A stretch of DNA of 64,000 bases from Aquimarina pacifica (GCF_000520955.1 NZ_JACC01000009.1:112431-176430), one strand, 5' to 3'; shown: positions 1 through 9,974, numbered from the stretch's first letter. Numbers and translations: made by a program. Notes: a model not told the origin generated them from the sequence alone.

Positions 1-1187
1 TGCGCAGCTCCAGAAAGTACACAGATTAAATCTCCGGCTTTAGCTCCTGTAGTTTCAGCCCATTTTGCCAGATCATCCTGATCATAGAATTTATCTACTG
101 AAGATTTATAAGTTCCATCTTCATTACATTTTACATAGACCATTCCTAATGCTCCTACTTGTGGTCTTCTTACCCAATCGATAAGTTTATCGATTTCTTT
201 TCTGGTATAAGATGCTGCTCCGGGAACAGCAATCGCTACAACTAATTCAGCGTCATTAAATACTTTAAATTCTTTATGTTGCGCCACAGCATTTAACTCA
301 CCAAATTTCATCCCAAATCGAATATCTGGTTTGTCATTACCATACGTTTTCATTGCTTCATCATACGTCATTCTTGGGAACTCATCAATAGTTACGCCCT
401 TAATTTCTTGCAATAAATAGCGAGTAAGCCCTTCAAAAATGCCCAAAATATCTTCTTGTTCTACAAATGCCATTTCACAGTCGATTTGTGTGAATTCTGG
501 CTGTCGATCTGCTCTTAAGTCCTCATCTCTAAAACATTTTACAATCTGAAAATATTTATCCATTCCGCCGACCATCAACAATTGTTTAAAAGTTTGAGGC
601 GATTGTGGTAATGCATAAAATTGTCCTTCATTCATTCGGGATGGTACCACAAAATCTCGGGCTCCCTCGGGTGTTGATTTTATAAGGTAAGGGGTTTCTA
701 CCTCAATAAATCCGGCATTAGATAGATAGTTACGTACCTGCATCGCTACCTGATGACGAAACATCAAACTATTCTTTACAGGATCGCGACGAATATCTAA
801 ATAACGATATTTCATTCTAATATCCTCACCACCATCTGTTTCATCCTCGATAGTAAAAGGAGGAGTCTGTGCTTCATTAAGTATGGTTAATTCTGTTACC
901 AAGATTTCGATATCTCCCGTGGGCATGTTTGGGTTTTTTGACTCACGCTCGATTACCTTTCCTTTAATTTGGATTACAAATTCGCGACCAAGTTTTTGAG
1001 AACGCTCTAGTAAGTTTTGTTCAGTTCGTTCTTGATCAAAAACTAACTGTGTTAATCCATAACGATCTCTGATTACTACCCAGTTGATAGCACCCAAATC
1101 TTTGATTCTTTGCACCCATCCTGATAAGGTGACTTCGGTATTTATATCTGAGGCGCGTAGCTCACCACACGAATGACTTCTGTACAT
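1..1187 (-). CDS. aspS: Aspartate--tRNA ligase, 3' end outside the window
   Basis: Class II aminoacyl-tRNA synthetase that charges tRNA-Asp in the cytoplasm. The reverse-strand translation from the ATG at 1187 begins [14 protein letters not shown] and stays open to the window edge, giving about 395 residues of a protein normally near 585. The OB-fold anticodon-binding domain fills roughly residues 1-105 ([24 protein letters not shown] pattern split by the usual linker), followed by class II motif 1 and the motif 2 region with the typical [16 protein letters not shown] signature. The GAD insertion domain starts near residue 290. The C-terminal part with motif 3 lies outside the window. No frameshift was seen. 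The identification rests on motif recognition and is secure; only the missing 3' part cannot be judged. Confidence 0.96.
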   Translation of the reverse strand, partial: MYRSHSCGELRASDINTEVTLSGWVQRIKDLGAINWVVIRDRYGLTQLVFDQERTEQNLLERSQKLGREFVIQIKGKVIERESKNPNMPTGDIEILVTELTILNEAQTPPFTIEDETDGGEDIRMKYRYLDIRRDPVKNSLMFRHQVAMQVRNYLSNAGFIEVETPYLIKSTPEGARDFVVPSRMNEGQFYALPQSPQTFKQLLMVGGMDKYFQIVKCFRDEDLRADRQPEFTQIDCEMAFVEQEDILGIFEGLTRYLLQEIKGVTIDEFPRMTYDEAMKTYGNDKPDIRFGMKFGELNAVAQHKEFKVFNDAELVVAIAVPGAASYTRKEIDKLIDWVRRPQVGALGMVYVKCNEDGTYKSSVDKFYDQDDLAKWAETTGAKAGDLICVLSGAA

Positions 1188-1433
1188 AGTTGTATTATTA
1201 GAGGAGCAAAAATAAGAAGATTAAAGTGAATAGGAATACGTTTTACCGAAAATCCAATGGTAGTATGGTGAGCCAATTATGGTATAATTAGAGTTGCGTT
1301 TTTGACATAAATAAATGACGGTATATACGTATAATTATCTGTTAGACAAATATTTGTGGATTTTCTCTATACTGTGTTTAACATTTTTTTATAGAAATAT
1401 TTTAATAGATTTATTGAAACATACAAATACATC

Positions 1434-4106
1434 ATGATGAAAAAACGAACAATAATTTGCAAAATGAAGGGGCTATTATTTATTATTTTTTTGCCTACAA
1501 TACTGTTTGCTCAAGAAACTATTACGGGTACTGTAATGGATAAGTCATCTAATCAGGTGATTCCGTTTATCAATATTTTAGAAAAAGGAACCGCTAACGG
1601 AACCACTTCTGATATAGATGGTAATTTTTCTGTCGAAGTAGGAGAATTACCCGTCACATTGATATTTTCTTCTGTTGGTTATAAAACCGAGGAACTTTCT
1701 GTAACTTCTAATCAAAGGGTTACAGTGTATCTTGAAGAAGGTGCTGTTCTTGATGAAATTGTAATTGTTGGTAACCGAGCTAAACCTAGGACAGTAATCG
1801 AATCACCTGTAGCTATCGATAATATAACCTCAAAAGAATTAGCAATAAGTGCGCAACCCGAATTAGATAAAATGATTGCATTTAGAGTTCCGTCCTATAA
1901 TTCTACACAACAAACAGTATCAGATGCGACAGCACATTTTGACCCGTCAGAGTTGAGGAATTTGGGCCCAAGTAGAACATTAGTGCTTGTAAATGGGAAA
2001 CGAAAAAATCAGAGTGCCTTAGTATATGTTAATGAGACTCCCGGTCGGGGAGAAGTTGGTGTAGATATGAAAAGTATTCCTGCAGCTGCTATAGAAAGGG
2101 TTGAGGTATTACGTGATGGTGCTTCGGCTCAATATGGATCTGATGCAATTGCAGGTGTAATTAATATTATTTTAAAAGAAAACCCTGACAAAACTACAGT
2201 TAATTTAGGAACAGGAATTACCACAGAAGGAGATGGCTTTACGTATAGTGGAAGCCTGAATACAACAATTAATCCGAATTTTGGAGGGTACATAAATCTT
2301 ACCGGAGATTTTTATCATCAAGATTACACAAATAGGGCAGGAGAACCAGGGAATGATTTACTTTTTGGGAATATTTTTGGAGATGAAACACTTTTAAACG
2401 GAACAAATTCATGGATTCAGGAAAATCCAGATTTGGGGATGATTGTAGGGCAACCCGAATATGATCGATTAGGGTTGGCGCTTAATGCTAGTTTACCGTA
2501 TTGTAAAGGAACAGCTGATTTTTATGTTTTTGGGAGTTTCCAAAAAAGAGTCGGAAAAAGTTTTGCTCTTTATAGAACACCATATTGGGTTGGGGATCCT
2601 TTTAATTTACTACACGAACCGGGTACGGAGTATCAAGGGTTTCAACCAACTTTTGAAACAGATATTAGAGATAATAGTTTTACCTTGGGTAACCGCTGGA
2701 AAATGTTCACAGAGTGGAATTTTGATGTGAGTTACACTTTTGGAGGAAATGCTGTGGATTATGAGGTAAATAACTCACTAAACCCTGCGTTAGGAGCAAA
2801 TAGCCCAACAAGTTTTGATACTGGTGGATATAGGTTTAGTAATCATATATGGAATTTTGATATCTCAAAAAGTTTTGGAGATGTTAGCCTTGCACTAGGT
2901 TCAGAAATTAGACAAGAAAGGTTTGTTACCAAAGCGGGTGATGTTGCTTCGTATATTGATGGTGGTGTGCAATCTTTTCCTGGATTAACGCCAGAAAACG
3001 CATTAAATGAATCGAGATCAAATGTAGGTGTTTATGCAGGTCTTGATTGGGATATCAATGAATCTTTTCTGGTCAGTGCAGCAGGGCGCTATGAAGATTA
3101 TAGTGATTTCGGAGAAAATACTTCATGGAAAATCGCAGCAAGATACCTGTTAAATGATGGTAAGGGAGCTATACGAGCATCTGTAAATACAGCTTTTAGA
3201 GCTCCATCTTTGCATCAAATCTATTTAAGCAATATACAAACATTACAATTAGCTGATGGCAGTATAGGACAACAAGGAACTTTTAATAATGTGGACCCGA
3301 TTATTCTTAATCTTGATACAGGTTTAGGAGTTCCTCAACTCGATGCAGAAGAATCATTTAATATTGCTGCTGGGTTTACTTATAGAGTTACATCTAATTT
3401 TTCTGTTGCTGTCGATTATTATAACATAAAAGTCGATGATAGAGTCTTATTTACAAACCCTCTGGGATTTGATGATGATGACAGTACAGTAAATGCGGTA
3501 GAGCAGGTGTTATTAGATAATTCTATAGGCAACATTACTTTTTTTGTGAATGCAGTAGACACCAAAACACAAGGGGTAGATGTGGTTGCTAATTATAAAG
3601 GATTTACGCTGGGAGATGGTAGTCTTGATATCAATGCAGCTTTTAACTGGAATGAAACTAATATTGATGGAACAATTACTGTTCCCGAAAAAATTCTGAA
3701 TGCAGGATATACTGATATTTTTAATAGAGAAGAACAATCAAGAATCACAACGGCAAGACCAAACCTCAAGGGGGTTTTAGGGCTTACGTATGATATTTCA
3801 AAATTTAGTATTGCTCTTAATAATACTTATTTTGGTGAGGTAATTTGGCAACATCCTACAACTCCTGATTTTGATCAGACTTTTGCAGGTAAAGTAATTA
3901 CAGATATATCTGTATCTTATAAATTTACGGAGTGGATGACAGCAAAAGCGAGCGCAAATAATGTGTTAAACGTATATCCAGATGAAATCGAAACTTTTGG
4001 AGATTTTGGAACGGACCTAGGGGGGAGATTTAGATATCCATGGGAGGTAAATCAGTTCGGTTTTACGGGGACATTTATCCAGGCTGGACTTACGTTTAGT
4101 TTTTGA
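1434..4106 (+). CDS. TonB-dependent outer-membrane receptor
   Basis: An 890-residue TonB-dependent receptor that would import a bulky ligand through the outer membrane using ExbB/ExbD/TonB energy. A hydrophobic signal peptide ends at about residue 26 (FLPTILFAQ). Residues 27-105 form a carboxypeptidase-regulatory-like beta-sandwich (ITGTVMDKSSNQVIPFINI), the usual N-terminal add-on in Bacteroidota. The plug domain follows (about 115-250) with the RTLVLVNGKR and IERVEVLRDGASAQYGSDAIAGVINI motifs; the rest is a 22-strand barrel ending in aromatic FSF. There is no SusD-like partner next door, so this is not a Sus-type glycan pair; a siderophore, vitamin or similar ligand is more likely but cannot be named. 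The gene stands alone and ends in a strong hairpin. Two adjacent Met codons open it; the first is used here. Confidence 0.93.
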   Translation: MMKKRTIICKMKGLLFIIFLPTILFAQETITGTVMDKSSNQVIPFINILEKGTANGTTSDIDGNFSVEVGELPVTLIFSSVGYKTEELSVTSNQRVTVYLEEGAVLDEIVIVGNRAKPRTVIESPVAIDNITSKELAISAQPELDKMIAFRVPSYNSTQQTVSDATAHFDPSELRNLGPSRTLVLVNGKRKNQSALVYVNETPGRGEVGVDMKSIPAAAIERVEVLRDGASAQYGSDAIAGVINIILKENPDKTTVNLGTGITTEGDGFTYSGSLNTTINPNFGGYINLTGDFYHQDYTNRAGEPGNDLLFGNIFGDETLLNGTNSWIQENPDLGMIVGQPEYDRLGLALNASLPYCKGTADFYVFGSFQKRVGKSFALYRTPYWVGDPFNLLHEPGTEYQGFQPTFETDIRDNSFTLGNRWKMFTEWNFDVSYTFGGNAVDYEVNNSLNPALGANSPTSFDTGGYRFSNHIWNFDISKSFGDVSLALGSEIRQERFVTKAGDVASYIDGGVQSFPGLTPENALNESRSNVGVYAGLDWDINESFLVSAAGRYEDYSDFGENTSWKIAARYLLNDGKGAIRASVNTAFRAPSLHQIYLSNIQTLQLADGSIGQQGTFNNVDPIILNLDTGLGVPQLDAEESFNIAAGFTYRVTSNFSVAVDYYNIKVDDRVLFTNPLGFDDDDSTVNAVEQVLLDNSIGNITFFVNAVDTKTQGVDVVANYKGFTLGDGSLDINAAFNWNETNIDGTITVPEKILNAGYTDIFNREEQSRITTARPNLKGVLGLTYDISKFSIALNNTYFGEVIWQHPTTPDFDQTFAGKVITDISVSYKFTEWMTAKASANNVLNVYPDEIETFGDFGTDLGGRFRYPWEVNQFGFTGTFIQAGLTFSF

Positions 4107-4147
4107 GGACTTTTTTCAAAGTATTAGTATAGTAATTTGATTATATC

Positions 4148-4205
4148 TAATTATTCTCTTGTTTGTGGTTTTTTCTTGGAACAACCACAAACAAGAGAAT
4201 AATTA
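4148..4205. terminator. Long perfect hairpin downstream of the TonB receptor
   Basis: Two 23-base arms (4148-4170 and 4183-4205) are exact reverse complements around a 12-base loop that itself begins with a T run. It starts 42 bases after the receptor stop codon and probably ends or stabilises that transcript. There is no U tract after the right arm, so RNA 3'-end protection is as likely as classical intrinsic termination. Confidence 0.75.
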
Positions 4206-4249
4206 CAGCAACAGAACCCTGTTTATATCAAGACATTGATATTGAATAA

Positions 4250-4366
4250 AATAGTGTCGTGGTTATAGATTATTTATTTGACTTAGAAGGACAAACCATA
4301 TCAGTACCAGAAAATGTGACTTTCAATTTTGGTGGAGGAGATATTATTTTGATAAGTTGTACTTGA
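4250..4366 (+). pseudogene. Possible remnant of a beta-helix/pectate-lyase-like protein gene
   Basis: One frame between a TAA at 4247 and a TGA at 4364 reads NSVVVIDYLFDLEGQTISV followed by PENVTFNFGGGDI. This resembles the early part of Bacteroidota right-handed beta-helix proteins, where a line like 'dfdLeGktI.lPenvtL.F.GG' precedes the first helical turns. No start codon, no continuation in the other frames and no other part of such a protein was found in the surrounding gap, so it would be a short decayed relic. The match is from memory of the family pattern, on fewer than 40 residues, and could be chance. Confidence 0.35.
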
Positions 4367-4844
4367 TAACATATTGGTAATCGATTCTCAGGTTTTAGTG
4401 TGCTAATTAATACTGTTGCTAGTAGTAACTCCTGTATTACTGAGAATCGTGCTATTGAGATCTCAGAGAATTTATTTCGTCATTTAACAAAAACTATGGT
4501 TTAACATTTGTATTAATTTTGATATTGTAACCATCAAAATTAATACGAATGAAGGGATTATATCTCTGTGTGTTTTCGTGGTAATAATTACGTAATTAGG
4601 GATAACATTGTGTCAACGCTATGGATATTGAAGGCGTCAGAAATACTACAGATTATGAGTGGTAAATAAATTTTGAAGCCTTCTTTTTTTAAGAAAATCA
4701 AAGTTTTTTTTGAGGAACTACTTTTTTTAAACCTATAATTTTCCTTTTCAACCTCCTTTTTTCCCTCTTCCCATATTTAATTTTTGTTTAATAATCGTAT
4801 CAGCGTTTATTGCCGATATTAATTCATTAACGAAAACACAGAAA
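4367..4844. other. Non-coding stretch with nested inverted repeats
   Basis: No convincing gene. It holds a widely spaced 10-base inverted repeat (4382-4391 with 4440-4449), a compact 14-base perfect hairpin listed separately, and a T-rich run near 4684-4735 just before the lipoprotein gene. A short minus-strand open frame at 4748-4933 overlaps the start of that lipoprotein and looks like a shadow. Confidence 0.5.
4510..4546. repeat. 14-base perfect inverted repeat, possible terminator
   Basis: Arms 4510-4523 and 4533-4546 are exact complements around a 9-base loop. They are very AT-rich. The repeat lies in the gap between the receptor and the BspA-like lipoprotein and is not attached to any intact gene. 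Confidence 0.5.
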
Positions 4845-6221
4845 ATGAAAACACTGTCTTTGTATTTTTGTTTATTCTTATTACTTATATCGTGCTCTAA
4901 TGATGATGATGGTAGGGTATTAAGTGATCTCAATACTATTCTTTCTTTCAGTATTAATGAGCAACAGGGTTTAATAAATAATAATGAAATTGTCCTTGAG
5001 CTAGATATAGGAACAGATATTTCGGCTTTGGCTCCGATTATTGAACATACGGGAGCAAGTATAGTTCCTGCTAATGAAGTTGCACAAGATTTTACAAATC
5101 CTGTAGTGTATACCGTCGTTGCCGAAAATGGAGATACTCAAGAGTTTATTGTTACTGTGACCGTGGCAGAACCAAGTAATTTTAATGATATTACTTCTTT
5201 TAGTATTAATGAACAACAAGGTGTAATAAATAATAATGAAATTACACTTTTATTAGATACAGGAACAGATATTACGGCTTTGGCTCCAGTTATTGAACAT
5301 TCAGGAGTAAGTATAGCCCCAGAAAACGGTTTAGAACAAGACTTTACAGAACCTGTAGTGTATACCGTCGTTGCTGAGAATGGAGATACTCAAGAATTTA
5401 TTGTAACCGTAACTATTTCTTCGGGCACAGCATCAGGAACAGAATTTATTACCACTTGGTCTACAAACGAAATTACGATTCCCACAAATAAGGAGTTTAC
5501 CTATATGTATGATGTTGATTGGGATAACGACGGAATTGTAGATGAATCCGGAATACAAGGAGATGTTACTCATGTTTTTGATACCAATGAGGAGCATACC
5601 ATACGAATAACAGGTGTTTTTCCTTCTATACAATTTGGGGGTGATAGTAATGGCGAAGATCATGCTAATAAGATTATCTCTGTAGACCAATGGGGGACAG
5701 GAGTGTGGTTATCGATGGCAAATGCATTTGAGTTTTGCGAAAAGCTTGTAATTCTTGCAACCGATGTTCCTGATTTATCTAGTGTTACTGATCTGTCTTC
5801 AATGTTTACCGATGCTTTTATTGTTAATCCCGATATAAGCAATTGGGATACAAGTAATGTGACCAATATGAGTTTTATGTTTGCAGGAGCAAAGTTAGCC
5901 AATCCTGATGTTAGTGGTTGGGATACAGGTAAATTGGTTCAGCTAACTGCTATGTTCTTAGGTGCCGAATTAGCGAATCCTGATATAAGTACTTGGGATA
6001 TTTCTAATGTTACTAATGCCAATGCAATGTTTAATGATTCTGCATTGTCAACTGAAAACTATGACAAGTTACTCATTAGTTTTGCTAATCAGACGCGACA
6101 AAATGATGTTGACTTTTCTGCTAATACTACTAAGTATTGTTCTGACGAAGCCCAAGCGGCAAGAGCCGTTTTAATTGATGATAGTAATTGGGATATTACA
6201 GATGATGGCATCTGTTTCTAA
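4845..6221 (+). CDS. Lipoprotein with two beta-domain repeats and BspA/DUF285 repeats
   Basis: A 458-residue surface or periplasmic lipoprotein. The signal sequence ends in a lipobox (LLLISCSND) with the lipidated Cys at about residue 17 and an acidic NDDD start to the mature protein, which in Bacteroidota is compatible with export to the surface. Residues about 33-190 contain two copies of an 84-residue module (FSINEQQGVINNNEI ... VYTVVAENGDTQEFIVTV) like the DUF5018-type Ig-like domain. Residues 200-265 resemble a PKD-like Asp-rich sandwich (DVDWDNDGIVDE). The C-terminal 150 residues carry DUF285/BspA-like repeats (NPDISNWDTSNVTNMSFMF), common in Bacteroidota and mycoplasma surface proteins. 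Function is unknown; adhesion or surface display is an inference. The neighbours give no context. Confidence 0.85.
   Translation: MKTLSLYFCLFLLLISCSNDDDGRVLSDLNTILSFSINEQQGLINNNEIVLELDIGTDISALAPIIEHTGASIVPANEVAQDFTNPVVYTVVAENGDTQEFIVTVTVAEPSNFNDITSFSINEQQGVINNNEITLLLDTGTDITALAPVIEHSGVSIAPENGLEQDFTEPVVYTVVAENGDTQEFIVTVTISSGTASGTEFITTWSTNEITIPTNKEFTYMYDVDWDNDGIVDESGIQGDVTHVFDTNEEHTIRITGVFPSIQFGGDSNGEDHANKIISVDQWGTGVWLSMANAFEFCEKLVILATDVPDLSSVTDLSSMFTDAFIVNPDISNWDTSNVTNMSFMFAGAKLANPDVSGWDTGKLVQLTAMFLGAELANPDISTWDISNVTNANAMFNDSALSTENYDKLLISFANQTRQNDVDFSANTTKYCSDEAQAARAVLIDDSNWDITDDGICF
4942..5418 (+). repeat. Tandem in-frame duplication of one protein module
   Basis: Two nearly matching segments, about 4942-5166 and 5194-5418, lie exactly 252 bases (84 codons) apart inside the lipoprotein gene. 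Long runs of identical bases remain, for example around 'gtataccgtcgttgc' and 'ggagatactcaaga', which suggests a fairly recent duplication or continuing gene conversion. Confidence 0.85.
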
Positions 6222-6355
6222 TGATTAACTATGGATTTTTACCAGAGAGGGTCGCTTTTTCAAAGTGTAACTCACATCATGTATTAGAAGATCGATGATT
6301 TAGAAGAAGGTGTTTTGTCCAGAGCTATTTCAGAATTGAAATATATACATATATA

Positions 6356-6383
6356 AAAGCGCCACAATATTTTGTGGCGCTTT
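6356..6383. terminator. Bidirectional terminator between convergent genes
   Basis: A 12-base perfect stem (6356-6367 with 6372-6383), GC-rich core gcgccaca, 4-base loop, flanked by A runs on one side and T residues on the other. It sits between the BspA-like lipoprotein and the end of the efflux operon and can serve both. Confidence 0.88.
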
Positions 6384-6449
6384 GGTTACAATATTTTGCT
6401 GCCCTTTTAGGTCCAAAAGTTTATATTGAATAAAAGGTTTTAATTTCTA

Positions 6450-9400
6450 CTAGACTGCAGCTGGTGTAATCAGGGTTTCATCATTTTTTTCTTCTATTTC
6501 AGCCACTCTTTTTTTGCTGAATCTCACCTTAATTCTATTTACTATATAAAATAAACATGGTACGATAATTAGAGTTAAGAACGTAGCGATAATTAAACCA
6601 TAAATTACAGCCCAAGCCAAAGGCCCCCAGAAAATTACATTGTCTCCTCCCAAATAGATTTTTGGATCACCTGTACTAAATAATGAAAAGAAATCAATAT
6701 TAAATCCAATAGCTAGAGGGATAAGCCCCAAAACTGTAGTTATTGCCGTAAGTAAAACAGGTCTTAAACGTGCTCTACCACCTTTAACAATAAGATTCAT
6801 AACCTCTTCATTAGGCAAAAGATCTTTTTCAGGAACATTGAGTGATGCCTTTTTACGGTCAATAAGTAGTTGGGTATAATCTAGTAGGACGACCCCATTG
6901 TTTACTACAATACCGGCCAATGAAATAATCCCCATCATAGTCATCATAATTACGAAAGAAGCTCCGGTAATTAATATTCCTCCAAAAACCCCAATAAAAC
7001 TTAAGAAAATAGCAATCATTATGATTGTAGGCTTAGAAATAGAGCTGAATTGGAAGATAAGGATTAGCATAATTAATCCCAGCCCAGAGAAAAAGGCTCC
7101 CATCAAAAAAGACATTTGTTTTCCTTGTTCTTCAATTTGTCCTGTATAATCTATTTTGACACCTCTGGGTAATTTTTTGAAGCTTGCCATTTCGGTTTGA
7201 ATTTGTGATACAATGGCACCAGCATCGGTAAAGCCAGGTTGTAATCCAGAATAAACGGTCACAACTCTCTTAGTATCTTTATGTTTTATAGCACTAAAAG
7301 AAGAGGTGTTTTTTTGTGTTGCAACTGCAGACACCGGTACTTCTTTTAATTGGCCATTAGAAGGGTCTCTAAATGTGATATTTTGATTAAAAATAGCACT
7401 AGTGTTATATCGATTTTCTTCATTAAATCGAACATAGATATCATAATCTTCACCATCTTTTTTATAAACACCTGCTTTTTCTCCGAAAATAGAACGTCTT
7501 AATTGATTTCCTACTTGTCCTGCTGCCACTTGTAGCTCTCCTGCCTTTTGTCGGTCGACCACAACCTGCATAGCGGGTTTGCCTTTATTCACATCAATTT
7601 TTAGTTCTTCAATACCAGGGATGTTCTTTTCATTAATAAAATTACGCATTTGCTCTGCGATATTTATTAAGTCATCATAATTAGGCCCTTCGATTTCTAT
7701 GTTAATAGGATATCCCGCAGGAGGTCCTACGGCATCTTTTTCTACCGAGATAGCAACTCCGGGGTAAATACCTTTTAATTCTTCTTGTACTTTACTTCGT
7801 AAAACCTCAGAATCTTTTCCTTTTCTGAATTTATACTCTCGCATTGTAGCAGTAATCTTGGCGCGGTGTGGCATTTCGGCACTACTACCTCCATCGGTTT
7901 GAGGATTACCGGCTCCTTCACCTACCTGAGATACCGCAGATTCTACTAAGAAGTTGTACTCCTGGCCTTCGATATACTCATTGTCATTAACAACAGCATA
8001 TACACGTTTCTCAATATCTTGAGTGATCTTATTGGTTTTTTCGATATCAGTTCCCTGAGGGTATTCTATATAGACAATAATCTGGTTCGGGGTATTGTCA
8101 GGAAAGAATTCTACTTTGGTACGCTGACTCCCTACAGATCCACCAAACATTGCAAAAACTACGAATAATAGAATAAAAGTTCCTATTACAAAGCCATACG
8201 ATCTCCATCCTTTTAAAGCAAATCTTAAAAAACGTTGGTATAGATTTTCTAACCATACTAGAAATCTGCGCTGAAAAACATTGGCAGCACCTTTTAGAGC
8301 ATATTTATATACCCAAAACATGATAGCAGTAAAGATCATGAGTGTCCCTAGTGCTCTCACAGCTCCACCTACTACTAAGATGAATATTCCGATACCTACT
8401 AAAATGATGCTTAATCGTATTAGTTGTTTGACAGTAAGGATTTTTTCGCCTACCTCCATAAATTGAGAAACGAGCATCGAGTTAATAAAAATTGCCACAA
8501 ATAATGAAGATCCCAATACTACTGATAATGTAATGGGGAAATAGATCATAAATTGACCCATTACTCCTGGCCACATTCCTAACGGAATGAATGCTGCAAC
8601 CGTTGTAGCTGTTGATACTATGATAGGAAAAGCGATTTCTCCGATTCCTTTTTTAGCGGCTTCAATTCTTGACATCCCCTCTTCCTCCATCAATCGATAG
8701 ACGTTCTCTACTACAACAATACCATTATCAACCAGCATTCCTAATCCCATGATAAGGGCAAATAGGATCATTGTGTTCATCGTATATCCTAGAGCAGATA
8801 GGATCATGAAGGACATAAACATAGACATGGGGATCGCAAACCCAACAAATAATGCATTTCTAAAACCTAAAAAGAACATAAGAACGCCCACAACCAGAAT
8901 AATTCCAAAAATGATATTATTAACAAGGTCACTTACTTGATTATTGGTTTTTTCTGATTGATCATTTGCTACTGTTACGCTTAGATCATTAGGGAATACA
9001 TTCTCTTTAGCATCTTCAATAATACTATTTATTTTTTCTGCCGCTTCAATCATGTTTTTACCAGAACGCTTCATCACATCAAGCATGACTACATTATGGC
9101 CAAATTCTCGGGCATAGGTAGTTTTATCTTCTTCCTTGAACTTTACTTCTGCAATATCTCTTAAGTAAACGGCACCATTTTCGGATTTTACGACAAAATT
9201 ATCTAATTGGGTAGGTTGGTTGATCTCTCCCAATATTCTAATAGTTCTTCGTTGCCCACTGGTGATCATATTTCCTGCCGACATGGTTACGTTACCATTT
9301 CTTATGGTGTTAATCACATCATCAAAACTAACCTTTGCAGCCATCATTTTATAGATGTCTACGGCTACTTCTACTTCTTTTTCTTGTGCACCTCGAATTT

Positions 9401-9968
9401 CTGCCTTTTTTATTTCCTTAAGATCTTCGATTTCTTCTTCGAGATATTCGGCAAATTCTTTTAATTTATCTACAGGATAATCCCCAGCAATATTAATATT
9501 CATGATAGGTGTTTCCTCAGAAATACTCAAGTCAAAGACATTAGGTTCTACCTTTGCCCCATTAAATGTAGGCCAATCTTCATTTGATTTTTCAGAGTCT
9601 ACTTCGTCTTTTACTTTTTGCTTTGCAGCAGCAACGCTAAGCTCTTCATCAAATTCGACGGTTATAATCCCATAATCCTCTTGTGATGTCGATAAGGTTT
9701 CTACAACACCACTTAGGTTTTTTAATTTATCCTCAAGCGGATCAACAATTAGTCGTTCAATATCTTCGGCAGTGTTTCCGGGATAGGGAACACTAATGTA
9801 GATTTTAGTTTCATTAATTTCAGGGAAATTTTCTCTTGGCATAGAGAAATATGCAGAGAGTCCTAAAACCAGAAATATGGCAATCATTACATAAATGGTA
9901 GTTGGGTTGTTAATAGCCCAGGAGGAAAGACCGAATTCTTTCTCTACCTTTTTTTTGTTAACTTCCAT
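6450..9968 (-). CDS. RND-family efflux pump, inner-membrane permease subunit
   Basis: A 1172-residue proton-driven RND transporter of the AcrB/MdtBC type, last gene of a tetR-outer membrane factor-adaptor-pump operon. It shows the N-terminal TM1 followed by the periplasmic porter motif (MPRENFPEINETKIYISVPYPG), the TM4 Asp-containing motif GMLVDNGIVVVENVYRLMEEEG that relays protons, and the second-half repeat motif (SLAGIVVNNGVVLLDYTQ). It is over 100 residues longer than AcrB. Part of the extra length is a segment at about residues 500-570 with two additional hydrophobic stretches (IRLSIILVGIGIFILVVGGA, TLMIFTAIMFWVYKYAL) before the second half. The substrate cannot be read from the sequence; it could be drugs, bile-like amphiphiles or metals, with the Asp-only TM4 favouring organic compounds. 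The gap to the adaptor stop is only 6 bases. Confidence 0.95.
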   Translation of the reverse strand: MEVNKKKVEKEFGLSSWAINNPTTIYVMIAIFLVLGLSAYFSMPRENFPEINETKIYISVPYPGNTAEDIERLIVDPLEDKLKNLSGVVETLSTSQEDYGIITVEFDEELSVAAAKQKVKDEVDSEKSNEDWPTFNGAKVEPNVFDLSISEETPIMNINIAGDYPVDKLKEFAEYLEEEIEDLKEIKKAEIRGAQEKEVEVAVDIYKMMAAKVSFDDVINTIRNGNVTMSAGNMITSGQRRTIRILGEINQPTQLDNFVVKSENGAVYLRDIAEVKFKEEDKTTYAREFGHNVVMLDVMKRSGKNMIEAAEKINSIIEDAKENVFPNDLSVTVANDQSEKTNNQVSDLVNNIIFGIILVVGVLMFFLGFRNALFVGFAIPMSMFMSFMILSALGYTMNTMILFALIMGLGMLVDNGIVVVENVYRLMEEEGMSRIEAAKKGIGEIAFPIIVSTATTVAAFIPLGMWPGVMGQFMIYFPITLSVVLGSSLFVAIFINSMLVSQFMEVGEKILTVKQLIRLSIILVGIGIFILVVGGAVRALGTLMIFTAIMFWVYKYALKGAANVFQRRFLVWLENLYQRFLRFALKGWRSYGFVIGTFILLFVVFAMFGGSVGSQRTKVEFFPDNTPNQIIVYIEYPQGTDIEKTNKITQDIEKRVYAVVNDNEYIEGQEYNFLVESAVSQVGEGAGNPQTDGGSSAEMPHRAKITATMREYKFRKGKDSEVLRSKVQEELKGIYPGVAISVEKDAVGPPAGYPINIEIEGPNYDDLINIAEQMRNFINEKNIPGIEELKIDVNKGKPAMQVVVDRQKAGELQVAAGQVGNQLRRSIFGEKAGVYKKDGEDYDIYVRFNEENRYNTSAIFNQNITFRDPSNGQLKEVPVSAVATQKNTSSFSAIKHKDTKRVVTVYSGLQPGFTDAGAIVSQIQTEMASFKKLPRGVKIDYTGQIEEQGKQMSFLMGAFFSGLGLIMLILIFQFSSISKPTIIMIAIFLSFIGVFGGILITGASFVIMMTMMGIISLAGIVVNNGVVLLDYTQLLIDRKKASLNVPEKDLLPNEEVMNLIVKGGRARLRPVLLTAITTVLGLIPLAIGFNIDFFSLFSTGDPKIYLGGDNVIFWGPLAWAVIYGLIIATFLTLIIVPCLFYIVNRIKVRFSKKRVAEIEEKNDETLITPAAV

Positions 9969-9974
9969 AGTGGA

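Noticed and set aside
2485..2730. Open frame on the plus strand inside the TonB receptor
   Set aside because: It is a shifted-frame shadow of the receptor coding region, with no start context or family resemblance.
4748..4933. Minus-strand 61-residue frame at the start of the BspA-like lipoprotein
   Set aside because: It overlaps the lipoprotein signal sequence in antisense and has no recognisable features.
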